Counted from the stretch's first letter, positions 7,619 to 16,192 are shown. The stretch is 64,000 nucleotides of DNA from Myxococcales bacterium (GCA_016792845.1 JAEUKH010000003.1:1-64000), one strand, 5' to 3'. Notes: generated by a model not told the origin, from the letters alone. Numbers and translations: made by a program.

Positions 7619-9214
7619 ATGCGAACCCTGCCCACGCTCATGCTCTGCCTCGGAGGCTGTGTCGGCTACGAACTGCCCCCCTCGGAGGCCCCCCGCGACG
7701 CGGCCCCGCGTCTCGATGCGGGACGATTTGACAGTGTGTCAAACATCGCCCTCGACGGCCTCGACGCGTCGTCGCTGGCTGACGGCGGCGCGGCGGCCCC
7801 GCGGCGGGTGCCGCGCACCTTGGGCTTGCGGCTCACCGACTGGCCCTGCGACGCGCCCTTGGCGTTGACCCTCGGGGCGCCCACCCAGACGCTGCGCGCG
7901 ATGCTCTTACGCGGGCAGACGCCCGAGCCCGGCACCCGCAACGTGATCTCGTTCGAGCGCCGCTGTGAGGGCGCGACCTTACGGCTCGACCTTCGCGAAC
8001 CGCTCGCCCCGCGCACGGCGTTGACGCTCACCGACGGCGCCCGCGACCTGGCGCTTGAGGTGCTGGCTCCGGCCTTGAGCGAGCCGCGCTTCGCGTGGGT
8101 CGACGATCGCCGCGCGTCGCAGCTCTTTCTCCGCGCAGACCGCGCGCTCCGACCCGGCTCGCTCGCGCCCTCGCGGGTGACCTTGCGGTGCAGCGGCCGC
8201 CCGCTCGACCTCAGCGTGACGGCCACGCCCTGGGGGCTCTCGCTGGCGGCGCCGTCGCTGACCCAATGCCCCCCCGAGGCTCAGGTCACGGTGAGCCTCG
8301 AAGCCGCCGCCGTCACGGCCGAGAACGGGCAGCCGAACCTCGACCAGCGCCTCGCCCTTGGGGCGCCCGCGAGCGAGACGCCGCGCTTCGACGTCGCACC
8401 GCGGTGCGTCGGCGACGAGCGAAAGATCTCGCCCTTCTGCGTGCTGAGCGTCGGCGCGGGGGTGGTCTTGCGCGGCGCGGTGGTGGGCGCGGCGGTGCTT
8501 GAAATTACGGCTCCGGCGCGGCTCTCGTGGGCGCGTTGGGTGCTGGCCAGCGGCCCCTTCTCGGTGCAGCTCGATCGCCAGGGGTGGCCCGACGCCGAGC
8601 GCCTGGGGAGCCTCCGGGTGAGGCTCCTGCGAGAGGCCCCGGCGGGGGCCGAGACCATCGAAATCGGTTCGCTCTTGTTGGCGCCGCGGGAGCCCGCGTT
8701 GCAGCTCCGCGAGGCGCTCTTTCGGGCCCGAGGCGGGGCCGCGGGTGACTACCTTGAGCTCTTGAACCTCGGCCCGGGGCCGCGGTCGCTCGACGGCGTG
8801 ACGCTCCTGGTGGGCGCGACGCGCTACCCGCTCGCCCGGGGCTATCGGCTTGAGGCCGGGCAGCGGGCGGTGGTGACGTCGACGCGGTACAACCCCCGCG
8901 GAGAGCCCGCGTTGGGGGTCTCAGGGCTCGCCTCGGGGGCGGTCTGGGTGCCCGTCTCGGGGCTCGCGCTGCGCGACGGCGGGGCCGCGGTGGCCCTGGT
9001 CGACGCGGCGGGCGTGGTGCTCGCGGCCTTGCCGGGTGATCGGTTGTTAGGGGCTCCGCGCGAGGGCGTCGGGGTCACCTGGCAGGGCGCCGGGCTCGAC
9101 GTCACCGACCCGGCGGGGTGGGGCGACGACCTCGAAGGGCGCAGCACGCCCGGGTACGCCGGGGCGGGCGAGGTCTCAGCGACCGAGCCTTCGGCGGGCG
9201 CTCAGGGGCAGTAA
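7619..9214 (+). CDS. Lipoprotein with C-terminal lamin-tail-like domain
   Basis: 531 residues. Signal peptide with lipobox LGGC (Cys14), then a Pro/Asp/Ala-rich linker to about residue 65. The middle (about 70-350) alternates short hydrophobic strands like bacterial Ig/CopC-type sheets but I do not assign a family. The C-terminus (about 360-510) reads like an LTD domain: REALFRARGGAAGDYLELLN, then LDGVTLLVG and a long strand-rich tail. Starts 59 bp after the histidine kinase on the same strand, so it might belong to that regulon. It overlaps the convergent nuclease gene by 13 bp. Probably an outer-membrane or surface protein. Confidence 0.75.
   Translation: MRTLPTLMLCLGGCVGYELPPSEAPRDAAPRLDAGRFDSVSNIALDGLDASSLADGGAAAPRRVPRTLGLRLTDWPCDAPLALTLGAPTQTLRAMLLRGQTPEPGTRNVISFERRCEGATLRLDLREPLAPRTALTLTDGARDLALEVLAPALSEPRFAWVDDRRASQLFLRADRALRPGSLAPSRVTLRCSGRPLDLSVTATPWGLSLAAPSLTQCPPEAQVTVSLEAAAVTAENGQPNLDQRLALGAPASETPRFDVAPRCVGDERKISPFCVLSVGAGVVLRGAVVGAAVLEITAPARLSWARWVLASGPFSVQLDRQGWPDAERLGSLRVRLLREAPAGAETIEIGSLLLAPREPALQLREALFRARGGAAGDYLELLNLGPGPRSLDGVTLLVGATRYPLARGYRLEAGQRAVVTSTRYNPRGEPALGVSGLASGAVWVPVSGLALRDGGAAVALVDAAGVVLAALPGDRLLGAPREGVGVTWQGAGLDVTDPAGWGDDLEGRSTPGYAGAGEVSATEPSAGAQGQ
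7727..7743. repeat. Dispersed palindrome, copy 6 (TTTGACA-N3-TGTCAAA)
   Basis: TTTGACA, GTG, TGTCAAA: perfect 7-bp arms. It lies in the linker region of the 7619 lipoprotein gene, flanked on the right by CATCG like copies 2 and 3. Confidence 0.5.
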
Positions 9215-10002
9215 GCTTGGCCCCGAAACGGGTTCGGGCGACACGCGTTTCGTTGCGGAATCCATTGGTTGAACACCGTGGCGTAGTTGGTCGGGTGACC
9301 CGGGCGCCAGATGCCCCGCTGGTTGGCCCGGGCCTCGGCCTCGGCGTAGAGCAGCGACGCGTGGATGGCCCCCGGCGCGCAGCCGAAATCGGTGTAGTAG
9401 GCGCTCCACCCGTCGCGCACGAGGCGGGTCTGAAAGAGCTCGCCGTCGGCAAACACCAGCGCGAGGGTGCGCCCGAACTGATCGGTGGCGGCCTGCCCCG
9501 GCCGGTTCGCGTTCTCTTGCGGCGCGATCACGAACTCGCGCGCCTCGTGCAAGATGCGATCGACCTGCTGCGCGGTCACGACCCCGAACTGGGTCGTCTC
9601 GGTGCCGTGCGACTCTTCAGTGTTGACCCACAAAAAGCGCACCGTGAGCTCGCCCACGATGGGCCAGGTGAAGTGCGACGTGTCGCCGTCGACGGTGCGG
9701 ATGAGCTGCACCGTGCGCGGCTGAAGAAAGCCCGCCGGGAGGTTTTGCGGCGTGATGCGGGGCGGCGCCGGGCAGCCCGAGTCGCGCACCGGGGGGCCGC
9801 TGTCGACGGGCCCTGCGACGTCTTGCGGGGCCACCCCGGCGTCGACCGCGTTGCCCGTGTCTTGGCCGCCCCCGAGGTCGCTCGGGCCCGCGTCAGAGCC
9901 GCCGCCGCCGTTGTTGCTGCTCGCGCCGCACCCCGCCACCGCCAGCGCGCAGAGAGAGACACCGCAGAGGGCCGCGAAGGCCCGTCGAAATCGATTCGTC
10001 AT
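9202..10002 (-). CDS. Thermonuclease-family (SNase-like) lipoprotein
   Basis: 266 residues. Lipoprotein signal peptide with lipobox AVAGC (Cys about 25), Asp/Gly linker (DAGPSDLGGGQDTG) to about 80, then a staphylococcal-nuclease fold: RTVDGDT, VRFLWVNTEES, FGRTLALVFADG and the closing AEARANQRGIW. The Arg/Glu of VRFLWVNTEE and Arg of FGRT match the catalytic Arg35, Glu43 and Arg87 positions of the family. Likely a Ca-dependent DNase/RNase held on the cell surface, which would suit scavenging nucleic acid from prey; that role is inference. Start at 10002 (MTNRFRRAFAALCG) because it gives the signal peptide; the open frame extends beyond. Convergent with the 7619 gene. Confidence 0.85.
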   Translation of the reverse strand: MTNRFRRAFAALCGVSLCALAVAGCGASSNNGGGGSDAGPSDLGGGQDTGNAVDAGVAPQDVAGPVDSGPPVRDSGCPAPPRITPQNLPAGFLQPRTVQLIRTVDGDTSHFTWPIVGELTVRFLWVNTEESHGTETTQFGVVTAQQVDRILHEAREFVIAPQENANRPGQAATDQFGRTLALVFADGELFQTRLVRDGWSAYYTDFGCAPGAIHASLLYAEAEARANQRGIWRPGHPTNYATVFNQWIPQRNACRPNPFRGQAYCP

Positions 10003-10132
10003 GGGTCGATCCAAGAAGCGCCCCGATCGGTCGAGCGACGCCCACGGGGCGGCTCGCGATCGCGGCAAGTCATCGCAGAGTATGGCGAGCGCCGCGGCCA
10101 AGACACAAGCTTCACGGCGCGATTCGGCGAGG

Positions 10133-10147
10133 TGACAGTGTATGTCA
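10133..10147. promoter_or_regulatory. Inverted repeat TGACA-N5-TGTCA upstream of recD2
   Basis: TGACA, GTGTA, TGTCA in the divergent spacer between the nuclease lipoprotein and recD2, 49 bp before the preferred helicase start. Related TGTCA/TGACA inverted repeats lie before the genes at 12592 and 14261. Confidence 0.4.
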
Positions 10148-10195
10148 GATCGAGGGGCGACGCGCCCGGCGCGGCGTGGCACCATCGGCGCGGCG

Positions 10196-12400
10196 ATGAC
10201 GAGCTTGCCCTTTGCGAAAGCCCCCGTGCTCGATGGCGCCGCGGTCACCGTGCGGGGGGCGGTGCGCAACGTCACGTTTCGCTCGGATGATTTGAGCTTC
10301 AGCGTGGTGCGCCTGGTGGCCGTCGACGGAGACGAGGTCACGGTGGTGGGCCCCCTCGGCAACCTCAGCCCGGGCGAGTGCGTGCGGGTGACCGGCACCT
10401 GGGAGCAGCACGCCACGCACGGGCCGAGGGTGCGGGCGCAGGCGGTGACGCCCGAGCTCCCGCGGACGCCCGAGGGCATCGAGCGGCTTTTGGGGTCGGG
10501 CTTCGTGGCCGACGTGGGCCCGACCCTCGCGAGCCGCATCGTTCAGCGCTTTGGGAGCGCGACCCTCGACGTGATCGCCGACCACCCCAAGCGCCTCAGC
10601 GAGGTCGAGGGCATCGGGCAGAAGCGGGCCGAGCGCATCCAGGCGGCGTTTCAGGCGCGCCGCGCCGAGGTCGAGAGCAAGGCCTTTTTGCAGGGCCTCG
10701 GGCTCGGCCCCGCCCTCGCGCGCCGGGTGTGGGAGCGCTTCGGCACCGACACCGCGACGGTGATCCGCGAGAACCCCTATCGCCTCGCCGAGGAGGTCGC
10801 GGGCATCGGCTTTCTCACCGCCGACAAGGTGGGCCGCTCGGTCGGCATCGACGACCACGACCCGCGGCGCATCGCGGGGGCGACGCTGTTCTTGCTGCTC
10901 GAAGCCATCGACGAGGGCCACGTCGGGGTGCCCCCTGACGAGCTGGGTGTGCTCGCCGATCGCTTCGGCATCGCGCGGAGCCATGTGCTCGAAGCCCTCG
11001 ACCAGATGGTGGCCCGGGGCACGGTGGTGCGCGACCGGGGGCTGGTGTATCCGCCGCCGCTCTACGAGGCCGAGCGTCGCCTCGCCGAGGCCCTGGTGGC
11101 GCGGGTTCGCGCGGGGGTCGGCGAGGTGCCGGCCGCGGTGATGACGGCGCCGCGGGTGGTCGAGGCCCTCGCGGCGCTGCACCCGACGCAGCGCGAGGCC
11201 GTCGAGGCGACGCGTCGCGCGGCGGTGGTGGTGCTCACGGGGGGCCCGGGTACGGGCAAGACCACCACGGTGCGGGCGATGGTGGCGCTGCACCAGGCGG
11301 CGGGTCACAAGATCGTTCTTGGCGCGCCGACGGGGCGGGCGGCCAAGCGCTTGAATGAGGCCACCCGGCATCCGGCGGCGACGCTCCACCGCATGCTCGA
11401 ATGGATGCCCCGTTTGGGTCGCTTCGCGCGCAACGCGTCGAGCCCGCTCGACGCCGACGTGGTGCTCGTCGACGAGGCGAGCATGGTCGACGTCCAGCTC
11501 GCGGCCTCGCTCGTCGGCGCGCTTCGCCCCGGCGCGCGCCTCATCTGGGTGGGCGACGCCGACCAGTTGCCCCCCGTGGGGCCGGGCACGGTCTTGGCAG
11601 ATCTCTTGTCATTTCAAGGAGTTGTCTCGGTTCGTCTGACCGAGGTGTTTCGTCAGGCGAGCGCCAGCGCCATCGTGCGAGGGGCCTACGCGGTGTTGCG
11701 GGGTGAGCCGCCTCAGAGCTCCTCGCCGCGCCCTCGGCCGATGCCTGGGCAGCCGCCCGTGGGCCCCACCGGCGAGCTGTTCTTTATCAACGTCGATGAC
11801 GCCGAGCAGGGGGCTCGCACCCTCGTCGAGACCGTCGCGCGGAGGCTGCCGCAGTCGTTTGGCCTCGACCCGGTTCGTGACGTTCAGGTGCTCGTGCCGA
11901 CGCACCGCGGGCCGCTCGGCGCGCAGAGCCTCAACGAGGCGTTGCAGCAGGCGCTCAACCCGAGCGGCCCGCGCAACAAGCGCGGGTTTGCCGCGGGCGA
12001 CAAGGTGATGCAGCTCAAGAACGACTACGACCTCGACGTGTGGAATGGTGACGTCGGCACCGTCGCGAGCCTCGACGCCGAGGGCCTTACGGTCATCGTC
12101 GACGGCCGCGAGGTGAAGTACACCGCGACGAACCTCGACGCGCTCGCCCTGGCCTACGCGGCCACCGTGCACAAAGCCCAAGGCAGCGAGTACGACGCCG
12201 TGGTGATCGGGCTCCACACGAGTCACTTCACGCTGCTCAACCGCGCGCTGCTCTACACGGCCATCACCCGCGCGCGGCGCCTGGCGGTGATCGTGGGCAG
12301 CGAGCGCGCGCTCCGCTTCGCCGTGTCGGCCATGCGGGTGGTCGCGCGGCACGGGGCGCTGAGAGAGCGCCTCGTCGCGCTGTCTTCCGAAGCGACGTGA
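10196..12400 (+). CDS. recD2: RecD2-type ATP-dependent DNA helicase
   Basis: 734 residues, close to other RecD2 proteins. N-terminal OB-like region (about 10-80), helix-hairpin-helix repeats about 95-230 (SEVEGIGQKRAERIQ; LAEEVAGIGFLTADK), then the SF1B motor: Walker A GGPGTGKTTT near residue 350, motif II VLVDEASMVD, motif III WVGDADQLPPVG, and the C-terminal TVHKAQGSEYD and YTAITRARR motifs. A 5'-3' helicase of this kind acts in DNA repair and is found without RecBC partners. Start at 10196 (MTSLPFAK) is preferred to 10142, whose ATG falls inside an operator-like repeat and adds an Arg-rich tail. Confidence 0.93.
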   Translation: MTSLPFAKAPVLDGAAVTVRGAVRNVTFRSDDLSFSVVRLVAVDGDEVTVVGPLGNLSPGECVRVTGTWEQHATHGPRVRAQAVTPELPRTPEGIERLLGSGFVADVGPTLASRIVQRFGSATLDVIADHPKRLSEVEGIGQKRAERIQAAFQARRAEVESKAFLQGLGLGPALARRVWERFGTDTATVIRENPYRLAEEVAGIGFLTADKVGRSVGIDDHDPRRIAGATLFLLLEAIDEGHVGVPPDELGVLADRFGIARSHVLEALDQMVARGTVVRDRGLVYPPPLYEAERRLAEALVARVRAGVGEVPAAVMTAPRVVEALAALHPTQREAVEATRRAAVVVLTGGPGTGKTTTVRAMVALHQAAGHKIVLGAPTGRAAKRLNEATRHPAATLHRMLEWMPRLGRFARNASSPLDADVVLVDEASMVDVQLAASLVGALRPGARLIWVGDADQLPPVGPGTVLADLLSFQGVVSVRLTEVFRQASASAIVRGAYAVLRGEPPQSSSPRPRPMPGQPPVGPTGELFFINVDDAEQGARTLVETVARRLPQSFGLDPVRDVQVLVPTHRGPLGAQSLNEALQQALNPSGPRNKRGFAAGDKVMQLKNDYDLDVWNGDVGTVASLDAEGLTVIVDGREVKYTATNLDALALAYAATVHKAQGSEYDAVVIGLHTSHFTLLNRALLYTAITRARRLAVIVGSERALRFAVSAMRVVARHGALRERLVALSSEAT

Positions 12401-12473
12401 CGCGAGCGCCCTTAGGGCTGGGGCGGGGGCGCGGAGGTTGCTCGGTCGCGGGCGGACATTCACACCGCACAGA

Positions 12474-12491
12474 TGTCAGTGATGTGTGACA
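12474..12491. promoter_or_regulatory. Inverted repeat TGTCA-N8-TGACA upstream of the 12592 lipoprotein
   Basis: TGTCA (12474-12478) and TGACA (12487-12491) separated by 8 bp, about 100 bp before the GTG start at 12592. It shares half-sites with 10133-10147 and 14208-14220. The remainder of the 191-bp spacer 12401-12591 shows no gene. Confidence 0.35.
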
Positions 12492-12591
12492 GGCGCGGCG
12501 TCCGCGGTGTGGTCGCGTCATCGCGGGGGGCCGAAGCGCCGTGGTAGAGCCGTGTTTCTTGTGGTCTCTGCACCACGCATGGAGGAACACG

Positions 12592-14160
12592 GTGAAGACG
12601 AACTGGGTGAGGGCCCTGGCCTCGGGGCTGATTCTTTCGAGCATGATGGCCGGCTGCGGCGACGACGCCACGACCCCTCCGGCGACCGATGCCGGCGCGG
12701 TCGACAGCGGTGCGGTCGACAGCGGCGCGGTTGACAGCGGCGCGGTTGACAGCGGCGCCGTCGACGCGGGCCGCGCGGATTCAGGGCCGACCGACGCGGG
12801 CGCGACCGACGCGGGCGCAACCGACGCGGGGCCGACCGACGCGGGCGCGGCCGATGCGGGTCGCGGTGACGCGGCGGTGGCGGCGTTGCAGACCTCGGGG
12901 GGCGTCTCGCGGGTCGCCACGACCGCGGCGCCTGCCGAGGGCACGGCGATCTTCCTTCGGTTGCGTACGGCCGCGGGGGCGCCTCCGACCGGCGCCACAG
13001 CCGTGAGCGTCACCGGCCCCACCGGGTGGAACGGCGGCATGCCCTTCACCTTCAACTACCCCGCCAACGGCAACTTCTTCGGCACCTACCCCGCCATCGC
13101 GCCGGTCAACGGGATGTACACCGTCTCGATGACCGTCGACGGCGCACCGGTGACGTCGAGCTTCGCCCTCAACACCGCCGCGACGCCCTTGCTCGATCCG
13201 ACCGGCACGGTGACCGTCACCAACGCCAGCGCCACAGGGCTCACGGGCACCTGGGCCGCGGTGCCCAACGCCGTCTCGTACCGCCTGGCCGTGCGTGACA
13301 CCAGCACCACACCGCCGACCCTGGTGGGTTCGACCCGGGTGACCGCCACCACGGCGACGCTCTCGGGCCTCACCCTCGACACGACCCGCACGAACTACGA
13401 CGTCGAGGTGCTGGCCTACACCACCAACCTCGCCATGCCCGACGTGGCCGAGCCGCCGTCGCCCTTCAATGTGTCGTTCCGCCGGGTGCCGCTGACCTTC
13501 GGCGGCGGCGGCGGCATGGCCGTGTTGCAGTCGTCGGGGGGCGTCTCGCAGACCGCCTCGACGCTCACGCCCACCCTCGGCACCGCGGTGTTTCTGCGGC
13601 TCCGCACCGCCGCGGGGGCCGCGCCCACGGCCCCGGTCACCGTCACCGTCACCGGCCCCGGCGCCGGCACCCCCCTCGGGTGGAACGGCGGCATGCCCTT
13701 CACCACCACCTATCCCGCCAACGGGGCCTTCTTCGGCGCCTACCCCGCCATCGCCCCCGCGAACGGCAACTACACCCTCGCGGCCACCCTCGACGGCGCC
13801 ATGGTGAACTCAAACTTCACCATCGACACCGCGGCCCCGCCGCAGCTCGCTCCCACCGCGAGCGTCACCCTCAGCGCCATCACCACCGCGGGCCTTACCG
13901 CGACATGGCCCGCCGTCGTGGGCGCGGTCTCGTACCGACTCGGCATCCGAGACACCAGCACCACGCCCCCGACCCTGGTCGCCTCGACCCGCGTCGCCAC
14001 CACCACGGCGTCCCTCGCGGGGCTCACCCTCGACCGCACCCGAACCACCTACGAGGCCGAGGTGCTGGCCTACACCACCAACCTCGCCGTCACCGATGTC
14101 TCGGCCCCGCCGTCGCCCTTCAACGTGTCGTTTCGCCGTGTGCCGGTGGCGATTCCGTGA
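12592..14160 (+). CDS. Lipoprotein with duplicated beta-sandwich (fibronectin III-like) module
   Basis: 522 residues from a GTG start fixed by GGAGG (12581-12585), 6 nt upstream. Signal peptide with lipobox MAGC, then twelve 5-residue GxxDx units (GAVDS, GATDA and the like) as a flexible stalk. Residues about 97-301 and 309-522 are two copies of the same module of some 205-215 residues: LQTSGGVS / LQSSGGVS, WNGGMPF, YPAIAP, SYRL, DTSTTPPTLV, PSPFNVSFRRVP. Each copy carries an FN3-like half (TGLTGTWAAV, AVSYRL, YDVEVLAYTTN). Exposed adhesive or carbohydrate-binding protein is the likely class, by inference. No catalytic motif. Confidence 0.8.
   Translation: MKTNWVRALASGLILSSMMAGCGDDATTPPATDAGAVDSGAVDSGAVDSGAVDSGAVDAGRADSGPTDAGATDAGATDAGPTDAGAADAGRGDAAVAALQTSGGVSRVATTAAPAEGTAIFLRLRTAAGAPPTGATAVSVTGPTGWNGGMPFTFNYPANGNFFGTYPAIAPVNGMYTVSMTVDGAPVTSSFALNTAATPLLDPTGTVTVTNASATGLTGTWAAVPNAVSYRLAVRDTSTTPPTLVGSTRVTATTATLSGLTLDTTRTNYDVEVLAYTTNLAMPDVAEPPSPFNVSFRRVPLTFGGGGGMAVLQSSGGVSQTASTLTPTLGTAVFLRLRTAAGAAPTAPVTVTVTGPGAGTPLGWNGGMPFTTTYPANGAFFGAYPAIAPANGNYTLAATLDGAMVNSNFTIDTAAPPQLAPTASVTLSAITTAGLTATWPAVVGAVSYRLGIRDTSTTPPTLVASTRVATTTASLAGLTLDRTRTTYEAEVLAYTTNLAVTDVSAPPSPFNVSFRRVPVAIP
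12694..12873 (+). repeat. 15-bp tandem repeat coding for the stalk of the 12592 lipoprotein
   Basis: Twelve consecutive 15-bp units related to GGCGCGGTCGACAGC: four near-identical GAVDS units, one GAVDA, then seven diverged ones (GRADS, GPTDA, GATDA twice, GPTDA, GAADA, GRGDA). The identical units suggest recent expansion. Confidence 0.75.
12881..14157 (+). repeat. Two-copy direct repeat of about 0.62 kb inside one gene
   Basis: Copy A about 12881-13494 and copy B about 13516-14157, separated by a Gly-rich hinge (GGGGG codons at 13501-13515). They share many identical stretches, for example the codons for WNGGMPF at 13027 and 13681, DTSTTPPTLV, and NVSFRRVP. Confidence 0.75.
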
Positions 14161-14207
14161 ATTTCTGAGTTAACACAAGCGCCGAGTCCGCGTCGCGGGG
14201 GGGTAAG

Positions 14208-14220
14208 ATGTCAGTGACAT
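14208..14220. promoter_or_regulatory. Palindrome ATGTCA-G-TGACAT upstream of the second hybrid kinase
   Basis: Perfect 6-1-6 palindrome in the 100-bp spacer before the kinase gene, 40 bp from its start. A plausible operator sharing the TGTCA half-site with 10133-10147 and 12474-12491. Confidence 0.45.
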
Positions 14221-14260
14221 TTTGCCCCGCCCTCTCGATCGCTTGTGAGATAACGGGAAT

Positions 14261-16192
14261 GTGTGTTACGCGCCCCTCCCGGTGGAGCTGGCGGCACAAC
14301 ACTTGGGGCTTTCGCCCGCCCTGATTTCGCTCTTGTCGCGTCTGCCGACCGGTCTCGCGGTGGTGTCGTCAGACGACACGCTTTGTTACCTCAACGAGCA
14401 TCTCGGTCGTTTGCTCGAAGTGTCGCCGACTTCATTGGTGGGCAAGCCGCTCACCTCATTGTTGTTGCCGAGCGTCTGGGGCGGCACCGACCCGCTTCAA
14501 GTCGAGGGCGAGTCGTTAGAGCTTCGGGCCCGCCACGCCTCGCAAGAGCCCTTCTGGGTGCGGGTCGAATCGCAGCGCATCCCTGCTGAGTTTGTGAGCG
14601 CGGCGGGGCTCCGTCTCTTGAGCGTGACGCCGGTGTTGGCCCCTGCGACCGCGCGTCGCGGCGACGTGATCGAGCAGCTCGTCCAAGACGTCTTCGCGCT
14701 CTCGCCGATCGGCATGGTGCTCGCATCGCCGCGGGGGTTGTTTCTACAAGTGAATCACTCGCTCGCGAGCATGATCGGGTACGAGCCGGGCGAGCTCATC
14801 GGCAAGTCTTTTCAATCGATCACACACCCTGACGACATCGCCAAAGACGAGGCGCTCTATCACGCCGTGTTGCGGGGTGAGCGCACGGGCTTCGCGCTCC
14901 TCAAGCGGTATTTGCACCGTCTGGGGCATGTCGTGCCGGTGCACCTCGCGGTCTCGACCATTAAAGACCACGATCAGACCTTGCGGTACTTTGTGGGCAT
15001 CGTCGACTCGGTGGCCGAGCGCGACGCGCGGCAGAGCTTGCGACAGCGCGAAGAGGCGCGGCTCTATCAGACCCAACGCTTCGAGAGCCTCGGGCACTTC
15101 GCGGGGGCGGTGGCGCATGAGTTCAACAACATCCTCTCGGTGATCGTGGCCAACGCAGACCTTGCGCAGGGTGACGCAAAGGTCGAGAGCGAGCAGGCCG
15201 ACGCCATCGAGCAGATTCGCCTGGCGGCGCAGCAGGCGAGCGAGCTGACGGGGCAAATGTTGGCCTACGCGGGGAGCCCCACGGGCGCCGAGGCGCGGGT
15301 CGATCTGGTGACCGTGGTGCGCGAGATGTCGCGGCTCTTGCGGGCCGTGGTGCCTCGCAATTGTGAGCTGGCGTTCGAGCTCGACCCGGGGCCCGTCGAG
15401 GTCGAGGTCGACCCGGCGAGGCTCCGTCAGGTCGTGATGAACCTGGTGATGAACGCAAAGGCCGCGCTGGCCTCGATGCCCGGCAAGATTCGCGTCGCGG
15501 TGGGTCGCCGCGCCGTCGATGCGCGGTACCTCGAAGGGTGCCTCATGGGCGAGCGGCTCCGCCCTGGGCCTTTCGCGTTGCTCACGGTTGAAGACAACGG
15601 GCCCGGCATCGCGCCCGCGGTGGCCGAGCGTATGTTCGAGCCGTATTTCAGCACTCAGGCCAACAGCAGGGGCCTCGGGCTGCCGACGGTGTTGGGGGTG
15701 GCGCGGAGCCACCGTGGGGCCATTCGGTGGAGCAGTCATGTGGGCGAGGGGGCGCGGTTTGGCGTGCTGTTTCCGTTGAATGAGGCGGGCCGCGAGGGCG
15801 AGGGCGTGGCCCGCGACGCGCCGGTGGTGTTGGTGGTCGACGACGAGCCCGGGGTGCTCAAGGTGGTGTCCCGTCTGCTCGAACGCGACGGGCTCACGGC
15901 CACCGCGGCGCGCAACGGTCGCGAGGCCCTCGGGCTGCTTCGTGACGGGCTGCGCCCCGACGCGATGATCTGCGACATCATGATGCCCGAGCTCGACGGC
16001 ATCGAGTTTGTGCGCGAGGCCCGGGCCCAGGGCCTCAAGGTGCCGGTGATCTTCTTGAGCGGGTTCTCGTCGCGCCCGCTCGATGAGGCGCTTCGACAGC
16101 TAGAGCCCTGCCTGTTTCTGCCGAAGCCCGACGGGCTCCGCGAGCTGACCCGCAGGCTGCGGGGCTTGCTCGACGGCGCGCCTTCGTTGTGA
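14261..16192 (+). CDS. Hybrid sensor histidine kinase, paralogue of the 1107-3071 kinase
   Basis: 643 residues, soluble. PAS-like about 20-130, PAS about 140-255, HisKA with His286 in GAVAHEFNNILSVI, HATPase_c about 385-505 (VMNLVMNAKAAL, DNGPGIA, SRGLGLPTVLGVARSH), receiver about 520-640 with the phospho-acceptor Asp in ICDIMMPELDG. The GTG at 14261 is taken; the GTG at 14282 (VELAAQHL) is possible. Phrases such as YEPGEL, KRYLHR, ARSHRGA and LFLPKPDG recur in the kinase at 1107-3071 (YEPGGL, KRYLHA, ARSHRGA, LFLSKPVT), so the two are products of one family expansion. The palindrome at 14208-14220 may control it. Confidence 0.9.
   Translation: MCYAPLPVELAAQHLGLSPALISLLSRLPTGLAVVSSDDTLCYLNEHLGRLLEVSPTSLVGKPLTSLLLPSVWGGTDPLQVEGESLELRARHASQEPFWVRVESQRIPAEFVSAAGLRLLSVTPVLAPATARRGDVIEQLVQDVFALSPIGMVLASPRGLFLQVNHSLASMIGYEPGELIGKSFQSITHPDDIAKDEALYHAVLRGERTGFALLKRYLHRLGHVVPVHLAVSTIKDHDQTLRYFVGIVDSVAERDARQSLRQREEARLYQTQRFESLGHFAGAVAHEFNNILSVIVANADLAQGDAKVESEQADAIEQIRLAAQQASELTGQMLAYAGSPTGAEARVDLVTVVREMSRLLRAVVPRNCELAFELDPGPVEVEVDPARLRQVVMNLVMNAKAALASMPGKIRVAVGRRAVDARYLEGCLMGERLRPGPFALLTVEDNGPGIAPAVAERMFEPYFSTQANSRGLGLPTVLGVARSHRGAIRWSSHVGEGARFGVLFPLNEAGREGEGVARDAPVVLVVDDEPGVLKVVSRLLERDGLTATAARNGREALGLLRDGLRPDAMICDIMMPELDGIEFVREARAQGLKVPVIFLSGFSSRPLDEALRQLEPCLFLPKPDGLRELTRRLRGLLDGAPSL

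Noticed and set aside
3592..7743. FNR/CRP-type binding sites
   Set aside because: FNR/CRP boxes need TTGA-N6-TCAA; these palindromes have N5 or N3 between GTTGAC and GTCAAC halves and lie inside genes, so the family does not fit.
10142..10195. Longer RecD2 N-terminus from ATG 10142
   Set aside because: The extra 18 residues are Arg/Gly-rich with no family resemblance and their start codon lies in an operator-like repeat.
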